Of a stretch of 14,285 bases of DNA, positions 5,577-12,869 are shown piece by piece. Both the position numbers and the translations under genes were made by a program. Numbering within the stretch: position 1 is the first letter of the stretch; every line of letters begins with the position of its first letter. The notes beneath the pieces are model-generated. The model was not told the origin of the DNA. It ran no database searches and saw only the letters and a list, made by a program, of their open reading frames with translations. Source of the DNA: JAUQQI01 sp040289115 (GTDB taxonomy: Bacteria > Chloroflexota > Dehalococcoidia > JAUQQI01); the NCBI GenBank assembly GCA_040289115.1, contig PSKS01000062.1, positions 1 through 14,285 on the forward strand, given 5' to 3'.

Positions 5577-7948
5577 GCACGGGCATTTTAATCGCCCTTT
5601 TCGGCCTTTTAAACGGCCTCATCGGGGGGGCCTGGGTCGACCCGGCTCACCCGCCCCTCGACCCGGAAAATACCCTCCGGGTCCAGGCTGGAGAGCGTCT
5701 GGGTCAAAGCTTCCTTTCGGCTCACCGGGGCCTTATGGGGGTCGAACTGGGCCTTCTTCCCGAGGGCACGGCCCGGGTAAAACTGAGCCTTTTCCGGGGC
5801 TGGCAGCCCCAAGGGGAGCCTTTAAAAACCGCCGTCTTTGACTTAAGCCCGCAAAGCCCCGGCCTTTACCGGCTGGAACTTGAGCCCGAACCTTTATCCC
5901 ACAACCGGTCTTACTACCTGGAGCTTGAGGTTCTTTTTGGTTCGCTCCGGGTAGCCGCCGCCCCGGCCGGGCTTTTGCCCGACGGGGCCTTAAGCCGGAA
6001 CGGGGACCCCGTGGATTCGGTCGACCTGCTCTTAAGGCTCGTTTACGCCCCGGCCGGGCTTCTACTAGGCCTTTTTGAGACGGTCCTTTTAACCCTTTAC
6101 TGGGTCGGCCTTTCGGGGCTGCTGGTTCTGATCCCGGGCTTGGGGCTCGTAAGGCTTTTTAAGGGCCCGGGCCGGCTTGGGGCCGGGGAGCTACTGCTGG
6201 CCCCGGGCGCCGGCTTAGCCCTTTATCCCTTGGGGCTGTTGTGGGCCAACCTTCTCGGCCTCAGACCCGGAATCTGGCTCGTCGTGGGCTTAAATGCCTT
6301 AGGCCTTGGGGTTCTTTTAGCTGCCCGGTTTCGGGAAAAAGCGCCCGAAGTCCGGCCTAACCCGGAGCCGCCGGCGGCTCTCCTGGCCCTCGGGGGCCTT
6401 GGATTTTTAATTTTCCTGGTGCGCATGCTGACCATCCGGGGGCTTGCCGGACCCCAGTGGGGCGACAGCGTTCACCATACGCTGATAACCGAGCTGATTC
6501 GCTCGAAGGGCGGCCTTTTTGACGACTGGGGACCCTATGCTGAGCTTACTAGCTTTAGTTATCATTTCGGCTTTCACGCCTTTTCGGCCGCCTTGAGCTG
6601 GGTAAGCGGGGCTCAGGCCCCGGAGGCCGTTCTCGTGGCCGGCCAGATCCTCAACGGGCTGGCGGTTCTGGGTCTTTATCCGCTGGGCCGACGGCTTTTC
6701 GGTTCGGCCTGGGCCGGAGTTTTGGCCGTACTTTTGGCAGGCTTAATTTTCTTTTCCCCGGCCTATTATGTGCGCTGGGGCCGGTACACCCAGCTGGCCG
6801 GGCAGGTGATTTTGCCGGCGGCTTTGGTCTTGAGCTTAGAGCTTATGCGGGCCAAGGACCTCAGACCCCGGCTGCTGGGGGTAGCCGGGCTTTTGGTGGG
6901 CGGGCTTGTCCTTACCCACTACCGGGTAGCCCTTTTCTGGGGGGCCTTTGCCCTGGGGCTGGGCCTTTTCGGGGCGGCCCGGTGGGGACCTAAAGGGCCG
7001 GCCTTAAGACTTTTGCTTTTGGGGCTTTTGGCCTTGGGCCTTACCCTGCCCTGGTGGCCCCAGGTCCTTTCGGGAAAGCTTTTTGAGTTGGCGGCCGGAT
7101 ACCTAAAGCCTGCAGCAAACCCGACCCAGGCCGAGCTGGACACCAACGCCTTTGGTCCGCTTACGGATTTTCTCCCCGGTTGGGCCTGGCCCCTTTGGGC
7201 CTTAAGCTTTGGGCTGGGACTTTGGGGGCGGGTCGAAGGGGTGGGGCTTTTGGGGCTTTGGTCGGCCCTGGCCTTTGTGCTGACCAATCCCGACCTTTTT
7301 GGGCTTCCCGGGGCGGGTTTTGTGGGCAACTTTACGCTGCTGATTGCGGCGTACCTTCCGGCGGCCCTTAACCTGGGCTGGGCCGGGGCGACCCTGGCCG
7401 AAAGGTTAAAGCTAAAGCCGGCCCTGCTTTTGGTGCTTCTGTTGGGCCTGGGTCTTTTAGGGGCTTACCACCAGTTGACGGTTTCCGAACCTGGGGCCCA
7501 CAGCATGCTTACCTGGACGGACCTTGAGGCGTTAAGGTGGGTTCGGGAAAACACGCCGCCGAATTCGGGTTTTTTGATAAACGGGTTTTTTGCCTACGGT
7601 GGGACCATAGTGGTGGGTTCCGATGCCGGGTGGTGGTTGCCCCTTTTGGGGGGGCGATGGGCGTCGGTTCCACCCATGCCGTATGTGAGCGAGCGCCCCC
7701 GAGACCCCGATTATGTGGCGAGGACCAACGGCCTTATGGCTTTAGTCCTCGAGAAGGGACCGACGGACCCCGAGGTGGTTGCAAACCTTAGGACGGCTGG
7801 AATCGACTACGTTTACATCGGGCAAAAGCGAGGGCGGGTGAACAACCCTGCGGGTCGGGTGCTGGAGCCGGCGGAGCTTTTAAAGAGCCCGGCCTACGAG
7901 CCGGTTTATCACCTTAACCGGGCCTGGGTTTTTAAGCTGCGCCCGTGA
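5573..7948 (+). CDS. Large polytopic membrane protein, probable GT-C-fold glycosyltransferase-like
   Basis: A 791-residue protein starting at the ATG that overlaps the MFS stop by 4 nt; a longer reading of the frame from 5261 would lie inside the MFS gene and is not credible. Helix 1 (about 4-20) is followed by a soluble beta-rich domain (about 34-130, with GQSFLS, GLYRLELEP and RSYYLELEV) of the kind found in bacterial membrane glycosyltransferase-like proteins. About ten or more helices follow between 155 and 690. Between helices lie GDSVHH (297-302), where GT-C enzymes carry their Asp motif, then SYHFGFH (329-335) and RWGRYTQ (401-407). The C-terminal soluble domain (about 700-791) begins LEALRWVRENTPPNSGFL. 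A role in transferring polyprenyl-linked sugars at the outer membrane face is inferred, not shown. Leu, Phe and Gly codons here use CTT, TTA and TTT more than the adjacent pdxS does. No close family name can be given. Confidence 0.75.
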   Translation: MSTGILIALFGLLNGLIGGAWVDPAHPPLDPENTLRVQAGERLGQSFLSAHRGLMGVELGLLPEGTARVKLSLFRGWQPQGEPLKTAVFDLSPQSPGLYRLELEPEPLSHNRSYYLELEVLFGSLRVAAAPAGLLPDGALSRNGDPVDSVDLLLRLVYAPAGLLLGLFETVLLTLYWVGLSGLLVLIPGLGLVRLFKGPGRLGAGELLLAPGAGLALYPLGLLWANLLGLRPGIWLVVGLNALGLGVLLAARFREKAPEVRPNPEPPAALLALGGLGFLIFLVRMLTIRGLAGPQWGDSVHHTLITELIRSKGGLFDDWGPYAELTSFSYHFGFHAFSAALSWVSGAQAPEAVLVAGQILNGLAVLGLYPLGRRLFGSAWAGVLAVLLAGLIFFSPAYYVRWGRYTQLAGQVILPAALVLSLELMRAKDLRPRLLGVAGLLVGGLVLTHYRVALFWGAFALGLGLFGAARWGPKGPALRLLLLGLLALGLTLPWWPQVLSGKLFELAAGYLKPAANPTQAELDTNAFGPLTDFLPGWAWPLWALSFGLGLWGRVEGVGLLGLWSALAFVLTNPDLFGLPGAGFVGNFTLLIAAYLPAALNLGWAGATLAERLKLKPALLLVLLLGLGLLGAYHQLTVSEPGAHSMLTWTDLEALRWVRENTPPNSGFLINGFFAYGGTIVVGSDAGWWLPLLGGRWASVPPMPYVSERPRDPDYVARTNGLMALVLEKGPTDPEVVANLRTAGIDYVYIGQKRGRVNNPAGRVLEPAELLKSPAYEPVYHLNRAWVFKLRP

Positions 7949-7960
7949 CTGTGTTACAAT
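7931..7960 (+). promoter_or_regulatory. Possible internal promoter before pdxS
   Basis: TACAAT at 7955-7960 is a good -10, and the gap between the two genes is only 36 nt. The only -35 options 17-18 bp upstream (TTAAGC or TTTAAG) are poor. It might give pdxST-gap a separate transcript, but it may be chance. Confidence 0.3.
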
Positions 7961-7966
7961 TAGTCG

Positions 7967-7974
7967 AAGGAGGT
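7967..7974 (+). promoter_or_regulatory. Strong Shine-Dalgarno of pdxS
   Basis: AAGGAGGT is a full match to the anti-Shine-Dalgarno and lies 10 nt before the ATG at 7985. This fixes the start and suggests high expression compared with the weak sites of the membrane-protein genes upstream. Confidence 0.85.
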
Positions 7975-7984
7975 TGACGACGCC

Positions 7985-8878
7985 ATGGCCGAGTCGATTC
8001 TGAAGGGAACCTGGCGGGTCAAAGCCGGGCTTGCGCAGATGCTTAAGGGCGGGGTGATCATGGACGTGGTCACCCCGGAGCAGGCCGCGATCGCCGAAGA
8101 GGCCGGGGCGGTGGCCGTTATGGCCCTGGAGCGGGTGCCGGCTGACATCCGGGCCGCCGGCGGCGTTGCCCGGATGGCCGACCCCGCCCACATCGAGGCC
8201 ATCATGAAGGCCGTCAGCATCCCGGTCATGGCCAAGTGCCGCATCGGCCACTTCGTCGAGGCCCAAATCCTCGAGGCCCTCGGGGTGGATTACATCGACG
8301 AGTCGGAGGTCCTTACCCCGGCCGACGAAAACCACCACATCTGGAAGCACGATTTCAAAGTTCCCTTCGTCTGCGGCTGCCGTGACCTGGGCGAGGCCTT
8401 GCGGCGGATCGCCGAGGGGGCAGCCATGATCCGGACCAAGGGCGAGGCCGGCACCGGCAACGTGGTGGAGGCCGTCCGCCACATGCGGGCGGTAATGGAC
8501 GCCTGCCGCCGCATCCAGAACATGCCCGACGACGAGCTGGTGACCGAGGCCAAGAACCTGGGCGCGCCCCTGGAGCTGGTCATGGAGGTGAAGCGGCTGG
8601 GCCGACTGCCGGTGGTGAACTTCGCGGCTGGGGGCATCGCCACCCCGGCGGATGCCGCCCTGATGATGCAGCTCGGGGCCGACGGGGTCTTCGTCGGCTC
8701 AGGGATCTTCAAGTCGGAGAACCCGGCCAAGCGGGCCCGGGCCATCGTCCTGGCGGTGACGTATTATAACGACCCGAAGATTTTGGCCGAGATTTCCAAG
8801 GACCTGGGCGAGCCGATGCGGGGCATCGACGTCCGGCAGCTGGCGCCCCAGGAGCTCCTGGCGACCCGGGGGGTGTAG
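7985..8878 (+). CDS. pdxS: Pyridoxal 5'-phosphate synthase subunit PdxS
   Basis: A 297-residue TIM-barrel enzyme, full length for the family. With PdxT it makes PLP directly from ribose 5-phosphate, glyceraldehyde 3-phosphate and ammonia (DXP-independent route), as a cytosolic dodecamer decorated by up to 12 PdxT. All catalytic landmarks are present: Asp27 in MDVV, Lys84 in VMAKCRIGH (the ribose-5-phosphate Schiff-base lysine), Lys152 in MIRTKGEAGTGN (the second lysine), and the phosphate-binding FAAGGIATPADAAL and VFVGSGIFKS segments. Codons are strongly biased to CTG, GCC and GGC, consistent with an abundant protein. It is followed by pdxT after 3 nt, the standard arrangement. Confidence 0.98.
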   Translation: MAESILKGTWRVKAGLAQMLKGGVIMDVVTPEQAAIAEEAGAVAVMALERVPADIRAAGGVARMADPAHIEAIMKAVSIPVMAKCRIGHFVEAQILEALGVDYIDESEVLTPADENHHIWKHDFKVPFVCGCRDLGEALRRIAEGAAMIRTKGEAGTGNVVEAVRHMRAVMDACRRIQNMPDDELVTEAKNLGAPLELVMEVKRLGRLPVVNFAAGGIATPADAALMMQLGADGVFVGSGIFKSENPAKRARAIVLAVTYYNDPKILAEISKDLGEPMRGIDVRQLAPQELLATRGV

Positions 8879-8881
8879 GCC

Positions 8882-9454
8882 GTGCGGGTTGGGGTACTGG
8901 CCCTGCAGGGCGACTTTGCCGAGCATATCCAGGTTCTGCGCCGCCTTGGGGTCGAGGCCGTGGAAGTCCGCAAGCCCAGCGACCTGGAAGGGGTCAACGC
9001 CCTTATCATCCCTGGGGGCGAAAGCACCACCATCGGCCGGCTACTCACCCTAAGCGGCCTGCGGCCCGAAATCACCGGCCGGGCCCTGGAGGGGATGGCT
9101 ATCTGGGGCACCTGCGCCGGGATGATCCTACTGGGTAAGGAGGCCGACCGGCTCCTGGAAGCACCCCTGGGACTTATTGACATAAAAGTCGAGCGAAATG
9201 CCTTTGGCCGGCAGGTGGACAGCTTCGAGGTGGACCTGGAGGTTCCCAAGCTGGGCGGCCGGCCGGTGCGGGCGGTATTTATCCGGGCGCCGGTGGTTCG
9301 GGAGGTGGGGCCGGGGGTTGAGGTGTTGGCCCGGCTCCCGGACGGAACGCCGGTGGCCGTTCAGCAGGGCAAGCTGCTGGGGACGGCCTTTCATCCCGAG
9401 CTTACCGACGACACCAGATTTCACGAGTATTTCCTGAGCCTGGCCGAAAACTGA
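8882..9454 (+). CDS. pdxT: Pyridoxal 5'-phosphate synthase glutaminase subunit PdxT
   Basis: A 190-residue class I glutamine amidotransferase that hydrolyses glutamine and channels ammonia into PdxS. The triad is Cys78 in GTCAG, His171 and Glu173 in FHPEL; GGEST (45-49) is the family oxyanion-loop signature, and VGVLALQGDF is the usual N-terminus. Start is GTG at 8882, with a G-rich ribosome site in the end of pdxS. A strong hairpin follows the stop. Confidence 0.97.
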   Translation: MRVGVLALQGDFAEHIQVLRRLGVEAVEVRKPSDLEGVNALIIPGGESTTIGRLLTLSGLRPEITGRALEGMAIWGTCAGMILLGKEADRLLEAPLGLIDIKVERNAFGRQVDSFEVDLEVPKLGGRPVRAVFIRAPVVREVGPGVEVLARLPDGTPVAVQQGKLLGTAFHPELTDDTRFHEYFLSLAEN

Positions 9455-9455
9455 G

Positions 9456-9488
9456 CCTCTACTGGGCCGGCCGACCCGGTCCAAGAGG
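9456..9488 (+). terminator. Strong hairpin between pdxT and gap (partial terminator or processing site)
   Basis: CCTCT (9456-9460) pairs with AGAGG (9484-9488), and inside it GGGCCGG (9464-9470) pairs with CCGGTCC (9476-9482, one G-U), leaving a 5-nt loop. That is 12 bp interrupted by a small 3/1 internal loop. The nearest T-run (9500-9504) begins 11 nt after the stem, so full intrinsic termination is doubtful; attenuation or mRNA processing or stabilisation is as likely. Confidence 0.45.
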
Positions 9489-9527
9489 GGTGATTTGAGT
9501 TTTTATCTTCACCAGGGAGGTGTGACC

Positions 9528-10541
9528 GTGGCCGTCAAGGTTGGGATTAACGGGTTCGGCCGGGTGGGACGGCAGGTCCTCAAGGCCATCTTGCAGTATC
9601 ACCCGGATACCCTCGAGGTGGTGGCCGTAAACGACCTGGCCGACGCCAAGACCAACGCCCACCTCTTCAAGTACGACAGCAACTACGGTATTTTCCCCGG
9701 CAAAGTCGAGGTCCAGGGCGACCAGATGTTTGTGGACGGCCGGCTCATTCGGGTTTTCGCCGAGCGGGAGCCGAAGAGGATTCCCTGGCGGGAGGTGGGG
9801 GTGGAGCTGGTCGTCGAATCGACGGGTGTCTTTGAGGACGCCATCCTGGCTGCTGGTCACCTGGAGGCCGGGGCTAAAAAAGTTATCATCACGGCCCCGG
9901 CCAAGAACGAAGACATAACCGTGGTCCTGGGGGTGAACCACGAGCAGTACGACCCCGCCCACCACCGGATCATCTCCAACGCCTCCTGCACCACCAATTG
10001 CCTGGCCCCCGTGGTTAAAGTACTCCACGAGGCCTTCGGCATCCGGCGGGGCCTGATGACCACCGTCCACGCCTACACCAACGACCAGCGCATCCTGGAC
10101 CTGGTTCACCGGGACCTGCGCCGGGCCAGGGCCGCCGCCCTCAATATCATCCCGACTACCACCGGGGCCGCCCGAGCCATCGGGCTGGTCATCCCCGAGC
10201 TTAAGGGCAAGCTCCACGGCTTCGCCATGCGGGTCCCTACCCCGACCGTCTCGGTCATCGACCTTACCTGCGACCTGGAGCGGTCGGTGACCGTCGAGGA
10301 GGTAAACGCCGCCTTCAAAGCGGCCGCCAATGGCAGCCTCAAGGGCATTCTCGAGTACACCGAGGAGCCCCTGGTGAGCATGGACTTTAAGGGCAACCCG
10401 GCCAGCGCCATCGTGGACGGCCTGCTCACCATGGTGATGGACGGCGACATGGTGAAGGTGACGGCCTGGTATGACAACGAGTGGGGTTACGCCTGCCGGG
10501 TTGCCGACTTGGCCGATTACATTGTTGGGCGGGGCCTTTGA
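9528..10541 (+). CDS. gap: Type I glyceraldehyde-3-phosphate dehydrogenase
   Basis: A 337-residue NAD(P)-dependent GAPDH catalysing oxidative phosphorylation of glyceraldehyde 3-phosphate to 1,3-bisphosphoglycerate. The Rossmann motif is VGINGFGRVGRQ; catalytic Cys154 lies in SNASCTTNCLAP, His181 in TTVHAYTNDQR, and phosphate-binding IIPTTTGAA follows. Asp36 in VNDLADAKTNAH is the residue that favours NAD over NADP. The usual DLPH that also helps NAD selection is DLVH (191-194) here, so cofactor preference is not fully certain. I chose GTG at 9528: GGGAGG is 7 nt upstream and the protein starts MAVKVGINGFG. An upstream TTG at 9495 would add 11 unrelated residues across the ribosome site. The stop overlaps the purS ATG by one base (TGATG). 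Sequence style recalls Chloroflexota-type GAPDH. Confidence 0.97.
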   Translation: MAVKVGINGFGRVGRQVLKAILQYHPDTLEVVAVNDLADAKTNAHLFKYDSNYGIFPGKVEVQGDQMFVDGRLIRVFAEREPKRIPWREVGVELVVESTGVFEDAILAAGHLEAGAKKVIITAPAKNEDITVVLGVNHEQYDPAHHRIISNASCTTNCLAPVVKVLHEAFGIRRGLMTTVHAYTNDQRILDLVHRDLRRARAAALNIIPTTTGAARAIGLVIPELKGKLHGFAMRVPTPTVSVIDLTCDLERSVTVEEVNAAFKAAANGSLKGILEYTEEPLVSMDFKGNPASAIVDGLLTMVMDGDMVKVTAWYDNEWGYACRVADLADYIVGRGL

Positions 10542-10813
10542 TGTGGCTGGCCCGGGTCTACGTTACCCTTAAGCCGGTGGTAAATGACCCCCAGGGCCTC
10601 ACCATCCAGCAGGCGTTAACGGACCTGGGTTTCAAGTCGGTCCGGCAGGTGCGGTCCGGTAAGTATTTCGAGATCCAGCTCGAGGCCCCCGACCGGGCGG
10701 CGGCCGAGGCCGAAGTGGACGCCTTCTGTCGGCGGCTTCTGGCCAACCCGGTCATCGAAGACTACCGGTTTGAGGTGGAGCTTCTCCAACCGGCTCCCGG
10801 TGCCCGGGCTTAG
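10541..10813 (+). CDS. purS: Phosphoribosylformylglycinamidine synthase subunit PurS
   Basis: A 90-residue protein with the family signatures ARVYVTLKPVVNDPQG (4-19), SGKYFEI (39-45) and LLANPVIEDY (66-75). PurS dimers bridge the glutaminase PurQ and synthetase PurL in the three-subunit FGAM synthase, step four of purine synthesis. The ATG at 10541 overlaps the gap stop by one base, so translation is probably coupled to gap. purQ and purL, its usual immediate neighbours, are absent: the next gene is sucD on the opposite strand, whose stop overlaps this one by 4 bp. The last ten residues are a little longer than in short PurS proteins. Confidence 0.93.
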   Translation: MWLARVYVTLKPVVNDPQGLTIQQALTDLGFKSVRQVRSGKYFEIQLEAPDRAAAEAEVDAFCRRLLANPVIEDYRFEVELLQPAPGARA

Positions 10814-11703
10814 CCTAAACCGAGCAGCCCGTGCCGGCGAGCCACCTCGGCCACAGTCCGGCCGATCTTGGCCGGGCTGGGACAGATGGTAACCCCGGCG
10901 GCCTCCAGCGCCCGGATTTTGGTCTCGGCCGTACCGGTGCCGCCGCTGATGATGGCCCCGGCGTGGCCCATTCGCCGGCCCGGGGGGGCGGAGCGGCCGG
11001 CGATGAAGGCGACCACCGGCTTGGTCATATGCCGTCGGATGTACTCGGCAGCCTCCTCCTCCGCCGTCCCGCCGATCTCACCGATGAGCAGCACGATTTT
11101 TGTGTCGGGGTCGGCCTCAAAGAGGGGCAAAATGTCCAGGTAGCCGCACCCGACGATGGGGTCGCCCCCGATGCCTACACAGGTGGACTGGCCGATCCCC
11201 AGGGTCGTAAGCTGGGCCGAGGCCTCGTACGTTAGGGTGCCGCTCCGGGAAACGATGCCCACGTACCCCGGGCTGTAGACTGCCGCCGGCATGATCCCAA
11301 CCTTGGCTTGCCCTGGGGTTATAACCCCAGGGCAGTTAGGACCGATGAGGCGGGTCGGCTTTCCGTCGAGAAACCGCTTTACCCGGACCATATCCAGGAC
11401 CGGGATCCCCTCGGTGATGCACACCACCAGCTCAAGGCCGGCGTCGATGGCCTCGAGGATCGCGTCGGCGGCGAAGGGGGCCGGGACGAAGACCAAACTG
11501 GTGTTGGCCCCGGTAGCCTTGACCGCCTGGCGAACGGTGTTAAAAACCGGAATGCCGTCCACATCGGTTCCCCCCTTGCCCGGCGTTACCCCGGCCACCA
11601 CGTGGGTGCCGTAGTCACGGCACTGCCGGGCGTGGAAGCTCCCCTCCCGACCGGTGATTCCCTGGACGAGCAGGCGGGTGTGGGTCCCAACCAGTATGCT
11701 CAC
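10810..11703 (-). CDS. sucD: Succinyl-CoA synthetase (ligase) alpha subunit
   Basis: A 297-residue subunit that binds CoA and carries the phosphohistidine intermediate of succinyl-CoA + ADP/GDP + Pi = succinate + CoA + ATP/GTP. It shows the CoA-binding VQGITGREGSFH (13-24), GGVTPGKGG-like GVTPGKGG (38-45), GPNCPGVI (121-128) and phospho-acceptor His247 in RMGHAGAIISGG. The GTG start at 11703 overlaps the sucC stop (GTGA) and is preceded by AAAGGAGG 8 nt upstream. The tail overlaps purS convergently by 4 bp, with no clear terminator. Malate-CoA ligase (MtkB) is a close relative, but nothing here points to it. Confidence 0.95.
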   Translation of the reverse strand: MSILVGTHTRLLVQGITGREGSFHARQCRDYGTHVVAGVTPGKGGTDVDGIPVFNTVRQAVKATGANTSLVFVPAPFAADAILEAIDAGLELVVCITEGIPVLDMVRVKRFLDGKPTRLIGPNCPGVITPGQAKVGIMPAAVYSPGYVGIVSRSGTLTYEASAQLTTLGIGQSTCVGIGGDPIVGCGYLDILPLFEADPDTKIVLLIGEIGGTAEEEAAEYIRRHMTKPVVAFIAGRSAPPGRRMGHAGAIISGGTGTAETKIRALEAAGVTICPSPAKIGRTVAEVARRHGLLGLG

Positions 11704-12869
11704 CTAGCGGCCTCCTTTGCCAATTTGACGGCAAGGGCGGCGGCCTCGGCCATGTCGGCCGCAACGGTGATGGGCAGCCCCGACTCCCGCAGGATGCGGT
11801 GGCCCTCCTCGGCGTTGGTGCCCACCAGCCGGACGACCATGGGGATCCTGACCCCAACGGCCTGGGCCGCGGCCGTGATACCCCGGGCGATGACGTCGCC
11901 CCGGGCGATGCCCCCAAAGATATTTACTAGCACCACCCGAACATCTGGGTCGGAGACAAGGACCCTGAAGGCGGCGGCAATGCGTTCCTCATTGGCCCCG
12001 CCCCCCACGTCCAGAAAGTTGGCCGGCTCCCCCCCGGCCAGCTTGATCAGGTCCATGGTGGCCATTGCCAGTCCGGCGCCGTTGACCATGCACCCAACAA
12101 AGCCCCCGAGCTTGACGTAGGAGACCCCGGCCTTCATCGCCTCGACCTCCAAGGGCGAATCTTCGGAGGTGTCCCGCAGAGCCGCAATTTCAGGGTGGCG
12201 AAAGAGGCCGTTATCGTCAAAGTCCACCTTGGCGTCGGCAGCCACGAGCCGGCCGTCGGCCGTCACCACCCAGGGATTAACCTCTACCAGGGCGCAGTCT
12301 TTCTCCATAAAAAGGCGGTAAAGGGCCCCCACCGTTGCCACGGCCGCCCGAACCTGTTCACCGGAAAGCCCCAGGTCGAAGGCCACCTGCCGGCCGAGGT
12401 ACGGCTGGAAGCCCACGGCCGGGTCGACCCAGACCCGGACCACCTTCTCGGGGGCGGTGGCCGCCACCTCCTCGATTTCCACGCCCCCGGCGGCGCTGGC
12501 CATAATCAGGGGTCGGGCCCGGCCCCGGTCGACCAAAACGGCCAGGTAGAGCTCGTGGGCGATCTCCAGGGGCTCCTCCACCAGTACCCGGCGCACCACT
12601 ACCCCGGTTGGCCCGGTCTGGGCCGTAACCAGCGGCCGCCCGAGAAGGCCCGCCGCAAACTCCCGGGCCTCGCCGGGGGAATTTACCAGGCGGATGCCCC
12701 CGGCCTTGCCCCGCCCCCCGGCCAGGATCTGGGCCTTGATGACGGCCCGCCCCCCAAGGCGGGCGGTGATGTCGGCCGCCTGGTCGGACGTCTCCGCCAC
12801 CTCCCCTTTCGGCACGGTCACCCCGTATTCGGCCAAGAGCCGCTTAGCCTGGAACTCGTGGATTTTCAT
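11700..12869 (-). CDS. sucC: Succinyl-CoA synthetase (ligase) beta subunit
   Basis: A 389-residue ATP-grasp subunit that binds the nucleotide and succinate. Visible landmarks are MKIHEFQAKRLLAEYGV at the N-terminus, VIKAQILAGGRGKAGG (43-58), LVEVNPWVV (194-202), AKVDFDDNGLFRHPE (213-227) and the CoA-ligase domain with NGAGLAMATMDLI and VNIFGGIARGD (315-325). The last motif normally reads RCD; glycine replaces cysteine. Start is ATG at 12869 with GAGGG 6 nt upstream. The ribosome site and first nine codons lie inside the end of the upstream O-antigen-ligase-like gene (26-nt overlap). It forms the sucC-sucD pair with a 4-nt overlap. Confidence 0.95.
   Translation of the reverse strand: MKIHEFQAKRLLAEYGVTVPKGEVAETSDQAADITARLGGRAVIKAQILAGGRGKAGGIRLVNSPGEAREFAAGLLGRPLVTAQTGPTGVVVRRVLVEEPLEIAHELYLAVLVDRGRARPLIMASAAGGVEIEEVAATAPEKVVRVWVDPAVGFQPYLGRQVAFDLGLSGEQVRAAVATVGALYRLFMEKDCALVEVNPWVVTADGRLVAADAKVDFDDNGLFRHPEIAALRDTSEDSPLEVEAMKAGVSYVKLGGFVGCMVNGAGLAMATMDLIKLAGGEPANFLDVGGGANEERIAAAFRVLVSDPDVRVVLVNIFGGIARGDVIARGITAAAQAVGVRIPMVVRLVGTNAEEGHRILRESGLPITVAADMAEAAALAVKLAKEAAR

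Noticed and set aside
9459..10217. 252-residue minus-strand frame opposite pdxT end and gap
   Set aside because: Antisense of conserved gap codons; composition is Gly, Val, Asp and His-rich shadow sequence.
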